Shown: one piece after another, positions 53,448-62,589 of the stretch
How positions within the stretch are numbered: position 1 is the stretch's first letter
Layout of the letters: every line of letters starts with the position of its first letter
Assembly (NCBI RefSeq): GCF_012974865.1
Contig: NZ_CP043633.1
Span: forward strand, 3,159,501 to 3,223,500
Length of the DNA stretch: 64,000 bases
Direction: 5' to 3'
Source of the DNA: Nonlabens sp. Ci31
GTDB lineage: Bacteria; Bacteroidota; Bacteroidia; Flavobacteriales; Flavobacteriaceae
The notes under the pieces: generated by a model
Seen by the model: the letters and a program-made list of their open reading frames with translations, nothing else
Database searches by the model: none
Told to the model about the DNA's origin: nothing
Made by a program: the position numbers and the translations under genes

Positions 53448-54709
53448 TTATCGTTTATAGTATTCAGTTAAACTAACATAACCCTTCCTCTTCAACCGTT
53501 TGATGGTAATAGTGGTACGTAGGATAGGACTTTGGGCAACCGCCCATTCTCCCATTCGTGTACGACTCCATGCATAGGCATGTTCTTGGTCAATTCCTAA
53601 ACGAATCAGATTTTTCCGTTTCCGTTCTAGTTTCTTCCAATGATGCCAGATGCAATACCGTAATCGGTTTCTTAGCCACTCTTCTAACTTTTTAAGTTTA
53701 GCTTGAATGGATCCGGTCTAAAGTAATTTATCCAACCACGTATCAACAGATTGATACGGTCGATACGTTTTTCAAAACTTGCGGGTATTGTCTTTTTGGT
53801 AAGGTATTTAAGCTTTGCTTTGAATTCCTTCCATTTGGACGGTTTTACCACTAGTTGATATCTACCTTTTTCTCCTTTCTTATAGGTCGGCACAAAACCA
53901 AACCCGAGTACTTGGAAACTTAAAGGTTTACGTATGCCACTTTTCTCCCTGTTTATCGGCAGTTGGAGTTTGTCTTTCAGAAACTTGTAGATACTGTTAC
54001 CTACACGTTTTGCTGACTTTTTACTCTTAACATAGATACTGAAATCGTCGGCATATCTTACATATCGGTGTCCTCGTTTCTCTAATTCTTTATCCAACTC
54101 ATTGAGCAGGATATTGGAGAGCAATGGACTTAAGGGCGAGCCTTGTGGCGCACCCTTTTTCCATTTGTGTAATTTACCGTTGATTAGTATCAGAGCTTTG
54201 AGAAATGAACGCAGTAGCCTTATCGTTGGTCTGCACTTCACCTTTCTGTAGATCAATTCCAAGAGGTTATAGTGTTCCACTTCATCAAAGAAACTCTTTA
54301 AATCCATGTCTATTATATCCCTATAACCTGAATTGATATTTTCAAGGCTCAGTGCGATTGCCTGATGGGCACTGCGCTTTGGTCTGAATCCATAACTATG
54401 CTGTTGAAAGTCTGGCTCGAATACGGGTTGCAGTACTTGGTGTAGTGCTTGTTGAAAGACCCTGTCCACAACTGTGGGAATGCCGAGTAATCGTTTCCTG
54501 GCGTTGCTTTTGGGGATCTCAACGCCCAGTATCGCAGACACCTGATACGTCTCTGCTTCTATCTGCTGGATATATCGTTTACCCTGAGTCTGCAGTATGG
54601 ATTTAAGTTCAGTTATGTGAACTCCATCTATCCCTGCTGACCCCTTGTTGCGATACACCCGCTGGTAGGCATCGTTTAGATTCTTTTTACTTGTTAACTG
54701 TTTAATCAT
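53448..54709 (-). pseudogene. ltrA: Frameshifted group II intron reverse transcriptase
   Basis: The RT domain is intact from the second Met (MIKQLTSKKNLNDAYQRVYR) through YADD (VRYADDFSIYVK). A 1-nt shift near 53712 ends the main frame after GWINYFRPDPF. The maturase tail (LEEWLRNRLRYCIWHHWKKL, AYAWSRTRMGEWAVAQSPIL, ending SLTEYYKR) continues in another frame to a stop at 53448. The same region of the protein is broken in intron 2, though by a different mutation. Confidence 0.82.
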
Positions 54710-55485
54710 TACTACTAAATCTGACTTGCTGTCTCGCTTAATCAAAGGCTATTGTTTTACTGGAAGACTATCCGTAACGTAAAACCACTCCCAAGTTTAT
54801 TAAAGACCATTATCGTTCTGTGCTTCGCCAACCTATCAGGTAGTTGACTACTATGACTCTGCTGACTTCTCCATTATACCAACTCGTGTTTATCCTTCTG
54901 CGCCTGCTGGCCCGTTCGCTAAAATGATTTACCAAATCATTTTTTGACGCTGCGTCCTTCAGGTAATGGCATCTTCTTTCACTCCATTGCTGCCGTATCT
55001 ACATAAATGCACTTTTGGTACTCTTTGGGCGTTGCAATGGTACTTCGACAAAGGCTCAGCAGAACTGTGGTTGCTTACCCGTGCAATTATGCCTCGTATA
55101 CGGTTTCTGCTGGGTTGACCCTGAGCGCAGCCGAAGGGTCAGTACCGAGTTTTGTAGTCTCGCTTTCTTCAGATGTAACCTCACGATTACCACCCTTGCG
55201 ACTTACTAATGCTTCCAGACGTTACTCTAGCGCATCCACGAAGAAAGGGATAAAGGGTTCCCTTTCTGATGTCTTGCACCCTCTAGATTAATTAACTACA
55301 TTCCTGTGGTTAAAAAAGATGCCCATACTGGGCACACACACGAGTATAAACACAATAGCGGGTAAGTGCAAAAACCAAAAGTAATTTTATAAATTAAAGG
55401 TTAGTTATAAACTGAAAAGTAAGTGCATAAATCCCGCTACTGCGCTTATACCAAACGTTGGCAACAACTTTAAAAAACATCGAGA

Positions 55486-57393
55486 TTGAAAAGAAACTTA
55501 CTGATAATATTAATATTTATTTCTGCGAATATATTTGCACAAAATGAGCGATTTGAATTTTTGGATTATCAATTACGAAAGGGAGATTTTAATGCACTAA
55601 ATGAAGTAGCTGAATATTTTGACAGTAAAACTGAATTAAATGAATATTTAGGATATCACATTCTTAAAAGCAATGAATCAAATTTAGCCAAAAGACTTGT
55701 TCGGGAAAATTCATTATTTCTTGATTCAGAGATAATTATAGACTCGACAACAACAAGTTCTGATTTTAAAAATTTTCTAAAAAACAACAGAAATAATATA
55801 ACCTTTTCTAATCTTGCAAATGCTTTTTTAATAACACCATTTGACAAAAGAAAAACAGACTTTGAAATTATCGAAATAACAGACTTCAAATGGAATAATT
55901 TGAAAGTTAAGCGTAATGAATTATTAAATCTTGATTGGGTAAGAAAAAATGGAATCGATAGTTTAGTAAATTCAGGAAATCCTTTAGCCTTATTAAAAAT
56001 AGCTTCAGTTCTGCTAAAAAACAGATATAGATTTGACGAATATTACGACAATGAAGATGTAATTAATTTAATTCAATTATTAACGAAATCTCAAATTGCT
56101 GTCCCAAACGAGAGTGGAGAATTGAGCTATCATTTAGATAAAGACTTTTATGAACAGTCAAAAATTAATTTAGTTACTTTTTTTGCAAACAATTATAAAC
56201 AATATAGATGGGATGAATCAATTAACGCATTTAGTAACGATAAATTAAATCTTAAAGAAATAGATAAAGAAAAAATACTTTTTGAAATGCTGTCTAGTGA
56301 AAATGATACGATAGCACAAAATTCGTACATAAGTTTAACAAAATTAGAGCCACAAAGAGTCATCGAACTATCAGACCAATACAGGAAAGCGGATATTTCA
56401 GAAAATTATGTTCTACCTCAATTCTCTTTTAGATTCTTAAAACAATTGGTTCAATTAACGAATTACAGTAAAGATAATAATATTGACTTTGAGGGAAATG
56501 ATACGCTTAAAAACCAAATTGAACTTCTAAAAACACAGCTAACCTTTAGCGAACGCAGAGAATTAGAAGACCAACTTATCAACTCATTGACATTGGACAA
56601 TATTACAGCGTTTGAATACTGGTCTTTGATTTATCAAAAATCTTGGTCATTGACTTACTCGGCTGGAAGAGTTTTGGATAAATTCTACTCAAAAAACTGG
56701 AACGAATTAATAACTAACTCTAAACATCTTGAAACCTATTTTCTTAAATCTAGGTTATTTGATGACCTTGGGATAATTGGGTTTTGTAACAATTATTTAA
56801 TCAAATTTCTTGATTCATCTCAAGAAACTGAAGCTTCTATTCAAAATTTAAGTTCGACAAATTCAAAAGTGCAAGGTCAAATTGAAAAAGCATTAGCAAT
56901 TGCTAAAAAGACAATTGAATTCAAAGCAAAGGAAAAGAAAACTTGGAATGGAAATACATTTGATAGAGTTGATGATTTTGACAAATCCTTTAAAAAAATA
57001 AAAAAACTGTCTGACAGTTTAGAAGTATTTGAAGATGAAGTCTTATCTCTACTATCAAGAATCAAGTATTCTCAAATAGAAAAAGCATTAGAAACCGTTG
57101 AGAAACTTCCTCTTAAAGATTTTACTAAATATTCGTTTTTGGATAGAGATTTTGGATTTTCATTTATTGGAGATTTTAAGCAATCTGAAGTTCGAAAAGA
57201 ATTCCTAGTTAATTATGGTAAATTCAGCGAACTAGATTTTCATAAGCATTATTTAAAAAATCGTGGAATCGAAATAACTAATACTAACGAAAATCTTGAT
57301 TTTGATAAAATTTATGACATTCTTAAATATGATATTAAAACAGCATTTGTTGGTGGCGGAGGAAGTACAAAAGATAATGGTGTAAAGCTATAA
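55486..57393 (+). CDS. Large exported protein of unknown function (cassette 34), possibly frameshifted
   Basis: 635 residues from TTG 55486. Signal peptide about 1-18 (ending IFAQ). Long helical protein with HEAT-like or TPR-like character but no clear repeat unit. After the TAA at 57391 a second frame reads on without a start as IIKVLEITFNTALDFPDKLC and ends at 57572 just before attC35, so the original product may have been about 60 residues longer. Unknown function. Confidence 0.6.
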   Translation: MKRNLLIILIFISANIFAQNERFEFLDYQLRKGDFNALNEVAEYFDSKTELNEYLGYHILKSNESNLAKRLVRENSLFLDSEIIIDSTTTSSDFKNFLKNNRNNITFSNLANAFLITPFDKRKTDFEIIEITDFKWNNLKVKRNELLNLDWVRKNGIDSLVNSGNPLALLKIASVLLKNRYRFDEYYDNEDVINLIQLLTKSQIAVPNESGELSYHLDKDFYEQSKINLVTFFANNYKQYRWDESINAFSNDKLNLKEIDKEKILFEMLSSENDTIAQNSYISLTKLEPQRVIELSDQYRKADISENYVLPQFSFRFLKQLVQLTNYSKDNNIDFEGNDTLKNQIELLKTQLTFSERRELEDQLINSLTLDNITAFEYWSLIYQKSWSLTYSAGRVLDKFYSKNWNELITNSKHLETYFLKSRLFDDLGIIGFCNNYLIKFLDSSQETEASIQNLSSTNSKVQGQIEKALAIAKKTIEFKAKEKKTWNGNTFDRVDDFDKSFKKIKKLSDSLEVFEDEVLSLLSRIKYSQIEKALETVEKLPLKDFTKYSFLDRDFGFSFIGDFKQSEVRKEFLVNYGKFSELDFHKHYLKNRGIEITNTNENLDFDKIYDILKYDIKTAFVGGGGSTKDNGVKL

Positions 57394-58051
57394 TAAAGGT
57401 TCTTGAAATTACTTTTAATACAGCATTAGATTTTCCAGATAAACTTTGTAGTTCAGACGGAATGTACGCCTGTAATCCACGTTCAAGGGCTAAAGAATGG
57501 ATGAATTACTTGGAAGTAAATAATCATTTGAAAAAGGAACATAATGAACCCGTTTCATTTGCATATGAATAAAAAGCAGTTGCCAATCGAGTAGACGGCT
57601 GACAGTGAAATAACTGCCAGTACGCCTCTCACACCACCGTACATACGGGTCTCGTATACGGCGGTTCGTAATTCATCACACCAAAGCTCTTTTCACCCTT
57701 GATACTATCCCCTAATTTAAGCATAAGCTACAACTTGTGCTCCTATGCGAATTTTGAAGAGAATTACGTTCCGTCCTTCCTCAATTGTGAGACCTGTAGG
57801 TTTTTCCTACCTCGTTTCCCTTAAGTACTATGACTTCTGCTGACTTCTCCATTATACCAACTCGTGTTTATCCCTCTGCGCCTGCTGGCCCGTTCGCTAA
57901 AATGATTTACCAAATCATTTTTTAACGCTGCGTCCTCCAGGTAATGGCATCTTCTTTCACTCCACTGCTGCCGTATCTACTTAGATGCACTTTTGGTACT
58001 CTTTGGGCGTTGCAATGGTACTTCGACAAAGGCTCAGCAGAACTGTGGTTG

Positions 58052-59280
58052 TGTAGGCTTCCCTAAAAATAGGACAGTTATAAATTCGAATTTACTAACT
58101 TTAAATTCAAACTGTCACAATGAGAAACAGCAAATTTAACGAGAGTCAAATTATCAAGGCCCTCAAGGAAAATCAACAAGGTAGAACCGTAGGCGATATA
58201 TCAAGAGAATTGGGTATCGACAAGAGCACCTTTTATTACTGGCGTAAGAAATACGGTGGTATGGAACAGCAAGAGCTTAAGCGTCTAAAAGAACTTGAAA
58301 CAGAGAATAACAAGCTCAAACAGATGTATGCGGATGTTAGTTTAGACAATAAAATGCTAAAAGATATATTGTCAAAAAAGTTCTAAAGCCTTCCGACAAG
58401 CGAGTTCGTGTCAAATACCTTGTTAAAGAGTTCACCGTATCTATTTTACGTGCCTGTAAGGTTGTAGGTTTAAGTAGGTCAATGTGGTGCTATCAGAGCA
58501 AGAAAGATGACAGTGAAGTGATTGATAAGCTCACAGAACTTGCAGAATCTTATCCCACTAGAGGTTTTGATGAGTATTACCACAAAATCCGTCGTGAAGG
58601 CTTAAAATGGAACAGGAAACGTGTATTACGTGTTTATCGCGAGATGAAACTTAGTTTGAGACGCAAGCATAAAAAACGTTTGGTTAAACGTGTGAAACAA
58701 CCTTTAGAAGTGCCTGCTGTACTCAATGAGTGCTGGAGTATGGATTTTATGAGTGATGCTCTTACTGATGGCAGAAAGCTTAGAGTATTTAATGTTATAG
58801 ACGACTGTAATCGAGAAGCCTTAGCTATTCAAGCGGGATTATCATATCCAGCAAGAGCTGTTGTAGAAACGCTTGAATGCTTGAAAGAGGAAATAGGAAC
58901 ACCTAAGTATGTAAGGTGTGATAATGGGCCAGAATTTATATCTAAAACCTTTATGAATTGGTGTAAAAAGAACTTTATAGAAATTAAATATACACAACCT
59001 GGAAAACCAATGCAAAATGGATATATAGAACGTTTTAATCGTTTTTTTAGAGAAGATATACTAGACGCTTATTACTTCAATGACACATATCAATTACAAA
59101 AGATTAGCGATAACTGGAGAGAAGACTATAATTTTAACCATCCGCATAAATCACTAGGAAACAAATCCCCTAAGGAATATATGCCCAGATTTGATGAAGA
59201 ATTTAAATTCTTCATCAAATCTGACCTAAATAATAATTATTTATCGAACTTTAGGGTGTCCTAAAAAGGGGAAGCCTACA
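58052..59280 (+). mobile_element. IS3-family insertion sequence inside intron 5
   Basis: 1229 bp. Terminal inverted repeats TGTAGGCTTCCCC (left TGTAGGCTTCCC, right complement the same) and a 4-bp target duplication GTTG at 58048-58051 and 59281-59284. Intron 4 shows the empty site (GTGGTTGCTTACC). Confidence 0.92.
58120..59264 (+). CDS. IS3-family transposase OrfAB (programmed -1 frameshift)
   Basis: OrfA (58120-58386, 88 residues) has an HTH (TVGDISRELGIDKSTFYYW) and a leucine-zipper-like tail. A slippery AAAAAAG at 58374-58380 allows a -1 shift into OrfB, which continues KVLKPSDKRVRVKYLVKEF. The DDE triad is in SMDFMSDAL, RCDNGPEF and GYIERFNRFF. Intact and probably active. Confidence 0.9.
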
Positions 59281-59703
59281 GTTGCTTACCCGTGCAATTA
59301 TGCCTCGTATACGGTTTCTGCTGGGTTGACCCTGAGCGCAGCCGAAGGGTCAGAACCGAGCTTTGTAGTCCTGCTTCCTTCAGTCCTATCCTCTCGGTTG
59401 ACAACCTTGCAGCTTACTAATGCTTCAAGGCGGGCTCCCCTGAGCATTTGTCGAAGGGTTACCCCAGCGCATCCACGAAGAAAGGGATAAAGGGCTCCCT
59501 TTCTGATGTCTTGTACCCTCTAGATTAATTAACTACATTATTGTAGTTAAAGAGATGCCCATGCTGGGCACACGCAACCTGTATAAGCCATTGCTGGGTC
59601 TGTACTACTCTGGAAAATTCTTGGGAATTTTCCAGCGCAGTTTTGTACTTTTAATGGTTCGTGTGCGAGACACGCAACGGCTCATACACATAAAACGTTG
59701 ACA

Positions 59704-60207
59704 ACAAGTAAATAAACTGCACTTTCCTGAAATAGGTTGACTAAAAATTAATGAATACCCGTTCGTGAATCATTTTCTGCACAAACCTTTAAGTAAAGAA
59801 AAACTCCATGCTATTACCCTTGTATAATATTCTTGATCTTTATTTTATGACTAATTGAGGTACTAAAGAAACAGCAGTCTCATTTTGTGTTATGTTAAAG
59901 TTTATTAAATATGTATGTTACTTATAATAAAATTTTTGTGTCTTAAAATTATTAAGAATTGAACAAAATAATTAGAAATTAAATTTCATAATTAGAGAAG
60001 CAAAATTGCTGAAAAAATTTGAACTTTAGTTTTATCGTTTTAAATAACCTAATTTAATAAAAGTTGTACCGATGTCTGGTGAAACGAAGATCACGGGTAG
60101 TCAGGTTGCTGAGGTAGTTGTAAGGGCGCATGTCCTTTTCACCCGTTCGGACATGTGAAAAAAGCCTACGTCTCTATGTTTAAGGAGAATCAGTCACACA
60201 GCAATGA
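59704..60207. other. Noncoding left part of cassette 35
   Basis: About 500 nt with no gene. A 7-bp stem CATGTCC/GGACATG at 60129-60155 with a 13-nt loop and A-rich tail is the only clear structure. The sequence from about 60061 to 60200 is less AT-rich than the rest and may come from a decayed element. Confidence 0.5.
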
Positions 60208-60795
60208 ATCCAGCATCGGTCAATTTTTAATACTAATAAGGGAGCTGATAAAATTTATATAAGAGTCTCATTTACCTATGATACTATTGATTGTGAATGT
60301 GAAACAGATGAAAAACCAAAATTTTTAGGTATTGTAACTGTATTTGCAATTGTAATGATGGCTTTCCCATACTATTCAGGAATTTTTTACCCTAACACAG
60401 AAAAGCAAATAATCGTAGTTGATAAATCCGATATTAAAATAACGGAATTTAAAATCAGCGAAATGACCTGCGCGAATTGCGAAGAGCACGTTAATCATGA
60501 AGTACATAAACTCAACGGAATTGTGCACTCAATTGCTTTATACGAAAATGAAAATGCAATCATTGAATTTGACAGAACTAAAACCAATGAAACGGAAATT
60601 GAGAAAGCAATTAACTCAACAGGTTACACAGTAACCGACAAAAAGAATTTAAAAGTAGCATATAAAGACAGTAAAGGAAAAACCAGAATGGCGGCTAAAA
60701 CAACATCTGAAATTTGTGAAGGAATCGGAAAAGGAGAAAATGAATTATCTTTTATGGCTGAAAACGTAGATTTTCATAATATAACATTTGAATAA
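60208..60795 (+). pseudogene. merTP: 5'-truncated mercuric transport MerTP-like gene (cassette 35)
   Basis: The open frame reaches back to 60208 without a start codon. From about 60289 it reads DCECETDEKPKFLGIVTV then FAIVMMAFPYYSGIFYP, which looks like the last membrane helix of a MerT-type transporter. A heavy-metal-associated domain follows with C-A-N-C (C39 and C42 counted from ATG 60355) in EMTCANCEEHVNHEV. A 146-residue product from 60355 would keep the metal-binding domain but lose most of the membrane part. Identification as MerTP is from memory of the family pattern. Confidence 0.65.
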
Positions 60796-60805
60796 AAATA
60801 CGATT

Positions 60806-60812
60806 TGCCAAC
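60806..60812 (+). other. attC36, left core only
   Basis: TGCCAAC, near-complement of the cassette 35 start (GTTGACA). It is immediately followed by the decayed IS110 element C, and no matching right half with CGTT was found downstream. This is the last recognisable site of the array. Confidence 0.6.
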
Positions 60813-60954
60813 ACAGAACTGAGGCGATAAGCAACCTTTTTCTTCATTAATTTGAGACACTAATCTTCTAGGCTCATGGGTTCATAAAACTGATTCTCTG
60901 AGCTTTTTTAATGGATTTTCCGCTATTTATTTAGGCAACACAGAAACCTAACTT

Positions 60955-61905
60955 TCATTATATGTCCTACTGGATTTTGCTGTAGCAAAACATTGTTTGA
61001 GTAGCTTGTTGCTACAGCGATTAAGGCCAGTTTCTTGTTGCGCATTCCTCTCACTTTTTACCTCGCTCGTCGGATGCAAGGTTAACAATACACTCGAAGA
61101 TCTTTTTGCATGCCTTATTGTGTTTACTAGTATTTAAAGAGCATAAAACAAAAGATTTTTCAGTTTTCTATTGCCTACTTACTTATTACCTCTCTGCCAC
61201 TACTACAAGACTCCCGTTTCGTCGGAGTGATCCCTGCGTAGCTACACAACTGTGATGAATTTTCAAATTTTGAAAATTCATCTGTAATTACTATTAAAAA
61301 CAAGGCCTTTTTTGACCCTATACCTGGAACAGACTTTAGTAAGCTGTTGCTGTTGCTATTGATCTTCCTTTACCAGTGATAATAGCTTTTCTTCCATAGA
61401 TTTAACCTCTTTATTTAAGCATTTCTTGTGGCGTTTCAAAGAGCGATAGACGAAGTTGGAAGGGATCCCTAAAGTCTCTTGTCCATGCATCTTATTCTTT
61501 ATAGCAGTGCGCTGCTTTACGTAAACGTCTAATAACCTAGACAGCTGTGAACAGTTACTTGGAACGTCGGTGAGCGCGCTGTAAATTGGGGCCTCATTGA
61601 TCAAAGTATACTCGCAAATAGCCTTAGCATGACTCTTATAAAACTTTAGCTTAACTAATGTCTTGTTCTCGTTTCGCTTTCGCGAAAGCGAACACCCAAG
61701 AAACAACTACGCCACTTTTAAATAGAAACTTTGCCAGTCTGTAATGATAATAACCAGTGGCTTCCATAGCTACCAATGTATCCTCAGGCAGATCCTTTAA
61801 AAACTTCTAGAAGCCAGACTCCTCATTTTTATACTGATGATGATCTGTTTTACTGCCATGTACATCAAAAAAAATATTGATCTCCACTCCATAAGTTTCT
61901 TTATA
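60955..61905 (-). pseudogene. Broken IS110-family transposase C
   Basis: Pieces similar to element A are scattered across frames: MNKYKETYGVEI at the start, EATGYYHYRLAKF, and an open stretch at 61356-61706 containing HAKAICEYTLINEAP. Frameshifts, a palindrome inserted within the catalytic half, and deletions prevent any complete product. Confidence 0.82.
61673..61692. repeat. Short perfect palindrome in the IS110 element C pseudogene
   Basis: TTCGCTTTCGCGAAAGCGAA, absent from the corresponding place in element A. It differs in sequence from the CCTGCC palindromes but is similar in size. Confidence 0.65.
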
Positions 61906-61989
61906 TTTATTAATAAGAACTGATTCATGAAAGAACCAGCTACTGATATCACAACTACACTTCGACAGGCCCAGTGCGTCGCTTAAAAG

Positions 61990-62150
61990 CGAGATCTAAA
62001 GTCTCACAGTCCCGATAACTATCGAAAGAACTTGGTTTTTGTAGTAAAAGAGAAAGGATTATCAATGTTGTCGAAGTCTAGACCTCACCCTATATACTAA
62101 GCTTAATTCTCTGTTTTGTTCTTTCTACTTTATATCTAAATTTAAAGTAA
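61990..62150 (-). ncRNA. Remnant bridge RNA of IS110 element C
   Basis: The target-loop segment is still visible: minus-strand ATATAGGGTG (complement of 62086-62095) and CAACA (complement of 62066-62070). The donor-loop segment is interrupted by an insertion after CACAG at about 62006-62010. Probably non-functional. Confidence 0.45.
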
Positions 62151-62163
62151 TCAAACTTAAGAT

Positions 62164-62209
62164 GTCTATGTAATCATGGCACCCTGCGGGCTGAGATGAT
62201 TACATAGAC
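62164..62209. other. Perfect hairpin at the right end of the array
   Basis: 14-bp arms GTCTATGTAATCAT and ATGATTACATAGAC around an 18-nt loop, directly after IS110 element C. It takes the place of the missing right half of attC36. It could be a remnant of a different site type or a terminator of the array. Confidence 0.5.
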
Positions 62210-62589
62210 TAAACTTTTAGTGGCAACCCTAAAAAAGACAGTTCTCCATAAATACTGACTCCGTAACTTGACACTTCAAACTAGCAAAAAAAACGGGTAG
62301 AAAGTTCCCCACTTCTTGGACAGGTTTGCAGTTAATTGACAGCAGACAAAAACTTCGGCAAAGCCGTTTGGCTATTCCTTCTGTAAAAGCGGTGCGACCC
62401 TACCACACAAGCCACCACATTTGCTATTGCCCCCACACACCTTCCCGATTCGGGGACAATTCCTAGTCAACATCAATTTGTGAATTGTGTAACTTATTCC
62501 TAAAACTGTGTAACATATTGTTAAACAAGGCTTTTACCTTTGAAATATCGATTTTAAAATTTAATTACAAAACTTAGAAACAAAAAAAA
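62210..62589. other. Intergenic region between array and flanking chromosome
   Basis: About 380 nt with no gene. Contains a stem CGGCAAAGCCG-like at about 62356 and a -7 promoter element TACCTTTG at 62535-62542 for the downstream lipoprotein gene. Confidence 0.5.
62535..62542 (+). promoter_or_regulatory. Promoter -7 element for the DUF4136 gene
   Basis: TACCTTTG fits TAnnTTTG and lies 48 nt before the ATG at 62590. The -33 region is not clear. Confidence 0.45.

Larger units (their letters stand above)
53336..55337 (-). mobile_element. Group II intron 4, inserted in attC34
   Basis: 2002 bp, starts GTGTGCCCAG and ends CCACTCGAT. It belongs to the same class as introns 1 and 2 but is clearly diverged. 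It contains a broken reverse transcriptase gene, a 20-bp palindrome in domain V at 53406-53425, and a CTGAGCGCAGCCGAAGG-type repeat at about 55121-55138. Confidence 0.87.
53330..55463 (+). other. attC34, split by group II intron 4
   Basis: The left core reads GGGCA (53331-53335) continued by AC at 55338; right core G^TTGGCA at 55457-55463. Arms GTATAAACACAATAGCGGG and CCCGCTACTGCGCTTATAC. The left core does not complement the start of cassette 33 (GTTACCA). Confidence 0.72.
57586..59573 (-). mobile_element. ORF-less group II intron 5, interrupted by an IS3-family element
   Basis: Ends as in the other introns (GTGTGCCCAG at 59573, CTACTCGAT at 57586). Without the IS3 insertion (58052-59280 plus duplication) it is about 755 bp and close in sequence to intron 3. 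No reverse transcriptase. Domain V (about 57625-57667) lacks the palindrome found in introns 3 and 4. Confidence 0.83.
57580..59703 (+). other. attC35, split by group II intron 5
   Basis: Left core TTGCCA (57580-57585) continued by GC at 59574; right core G^TTGACA at 59697-59703. Arms CTGTATAAGCCATTGC and GCAACGGCTCATACAC. The AAC of the left core reads AGC, probably a point change. Confidence 0.7.
60815..62162 (-). mobile_element. Decayed IS110-family element C
   Basis: Left end AGAACTGAGG, right end AAACTTAAG as in element A, placed 2 nt after the attC36 left core. The transposase is broken and several short palindromes have inserted, including TTCGCTTTCGCGAAAGCGAA at 61673-61692. Confidence 0.8.

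Noticed and set aside
105..60812. Regularly spaced repeats as a CRISPR array
   Set aside because: Repeat units are 130-200 bp near-palindromes of several families, and the spacers are whole genes.
105..60812. An integron integrase inside the window
   Set aside because: No open frame shows a tyrosine recombinase signature; all recombinases found are DDE, DEDD or RT enzymes.
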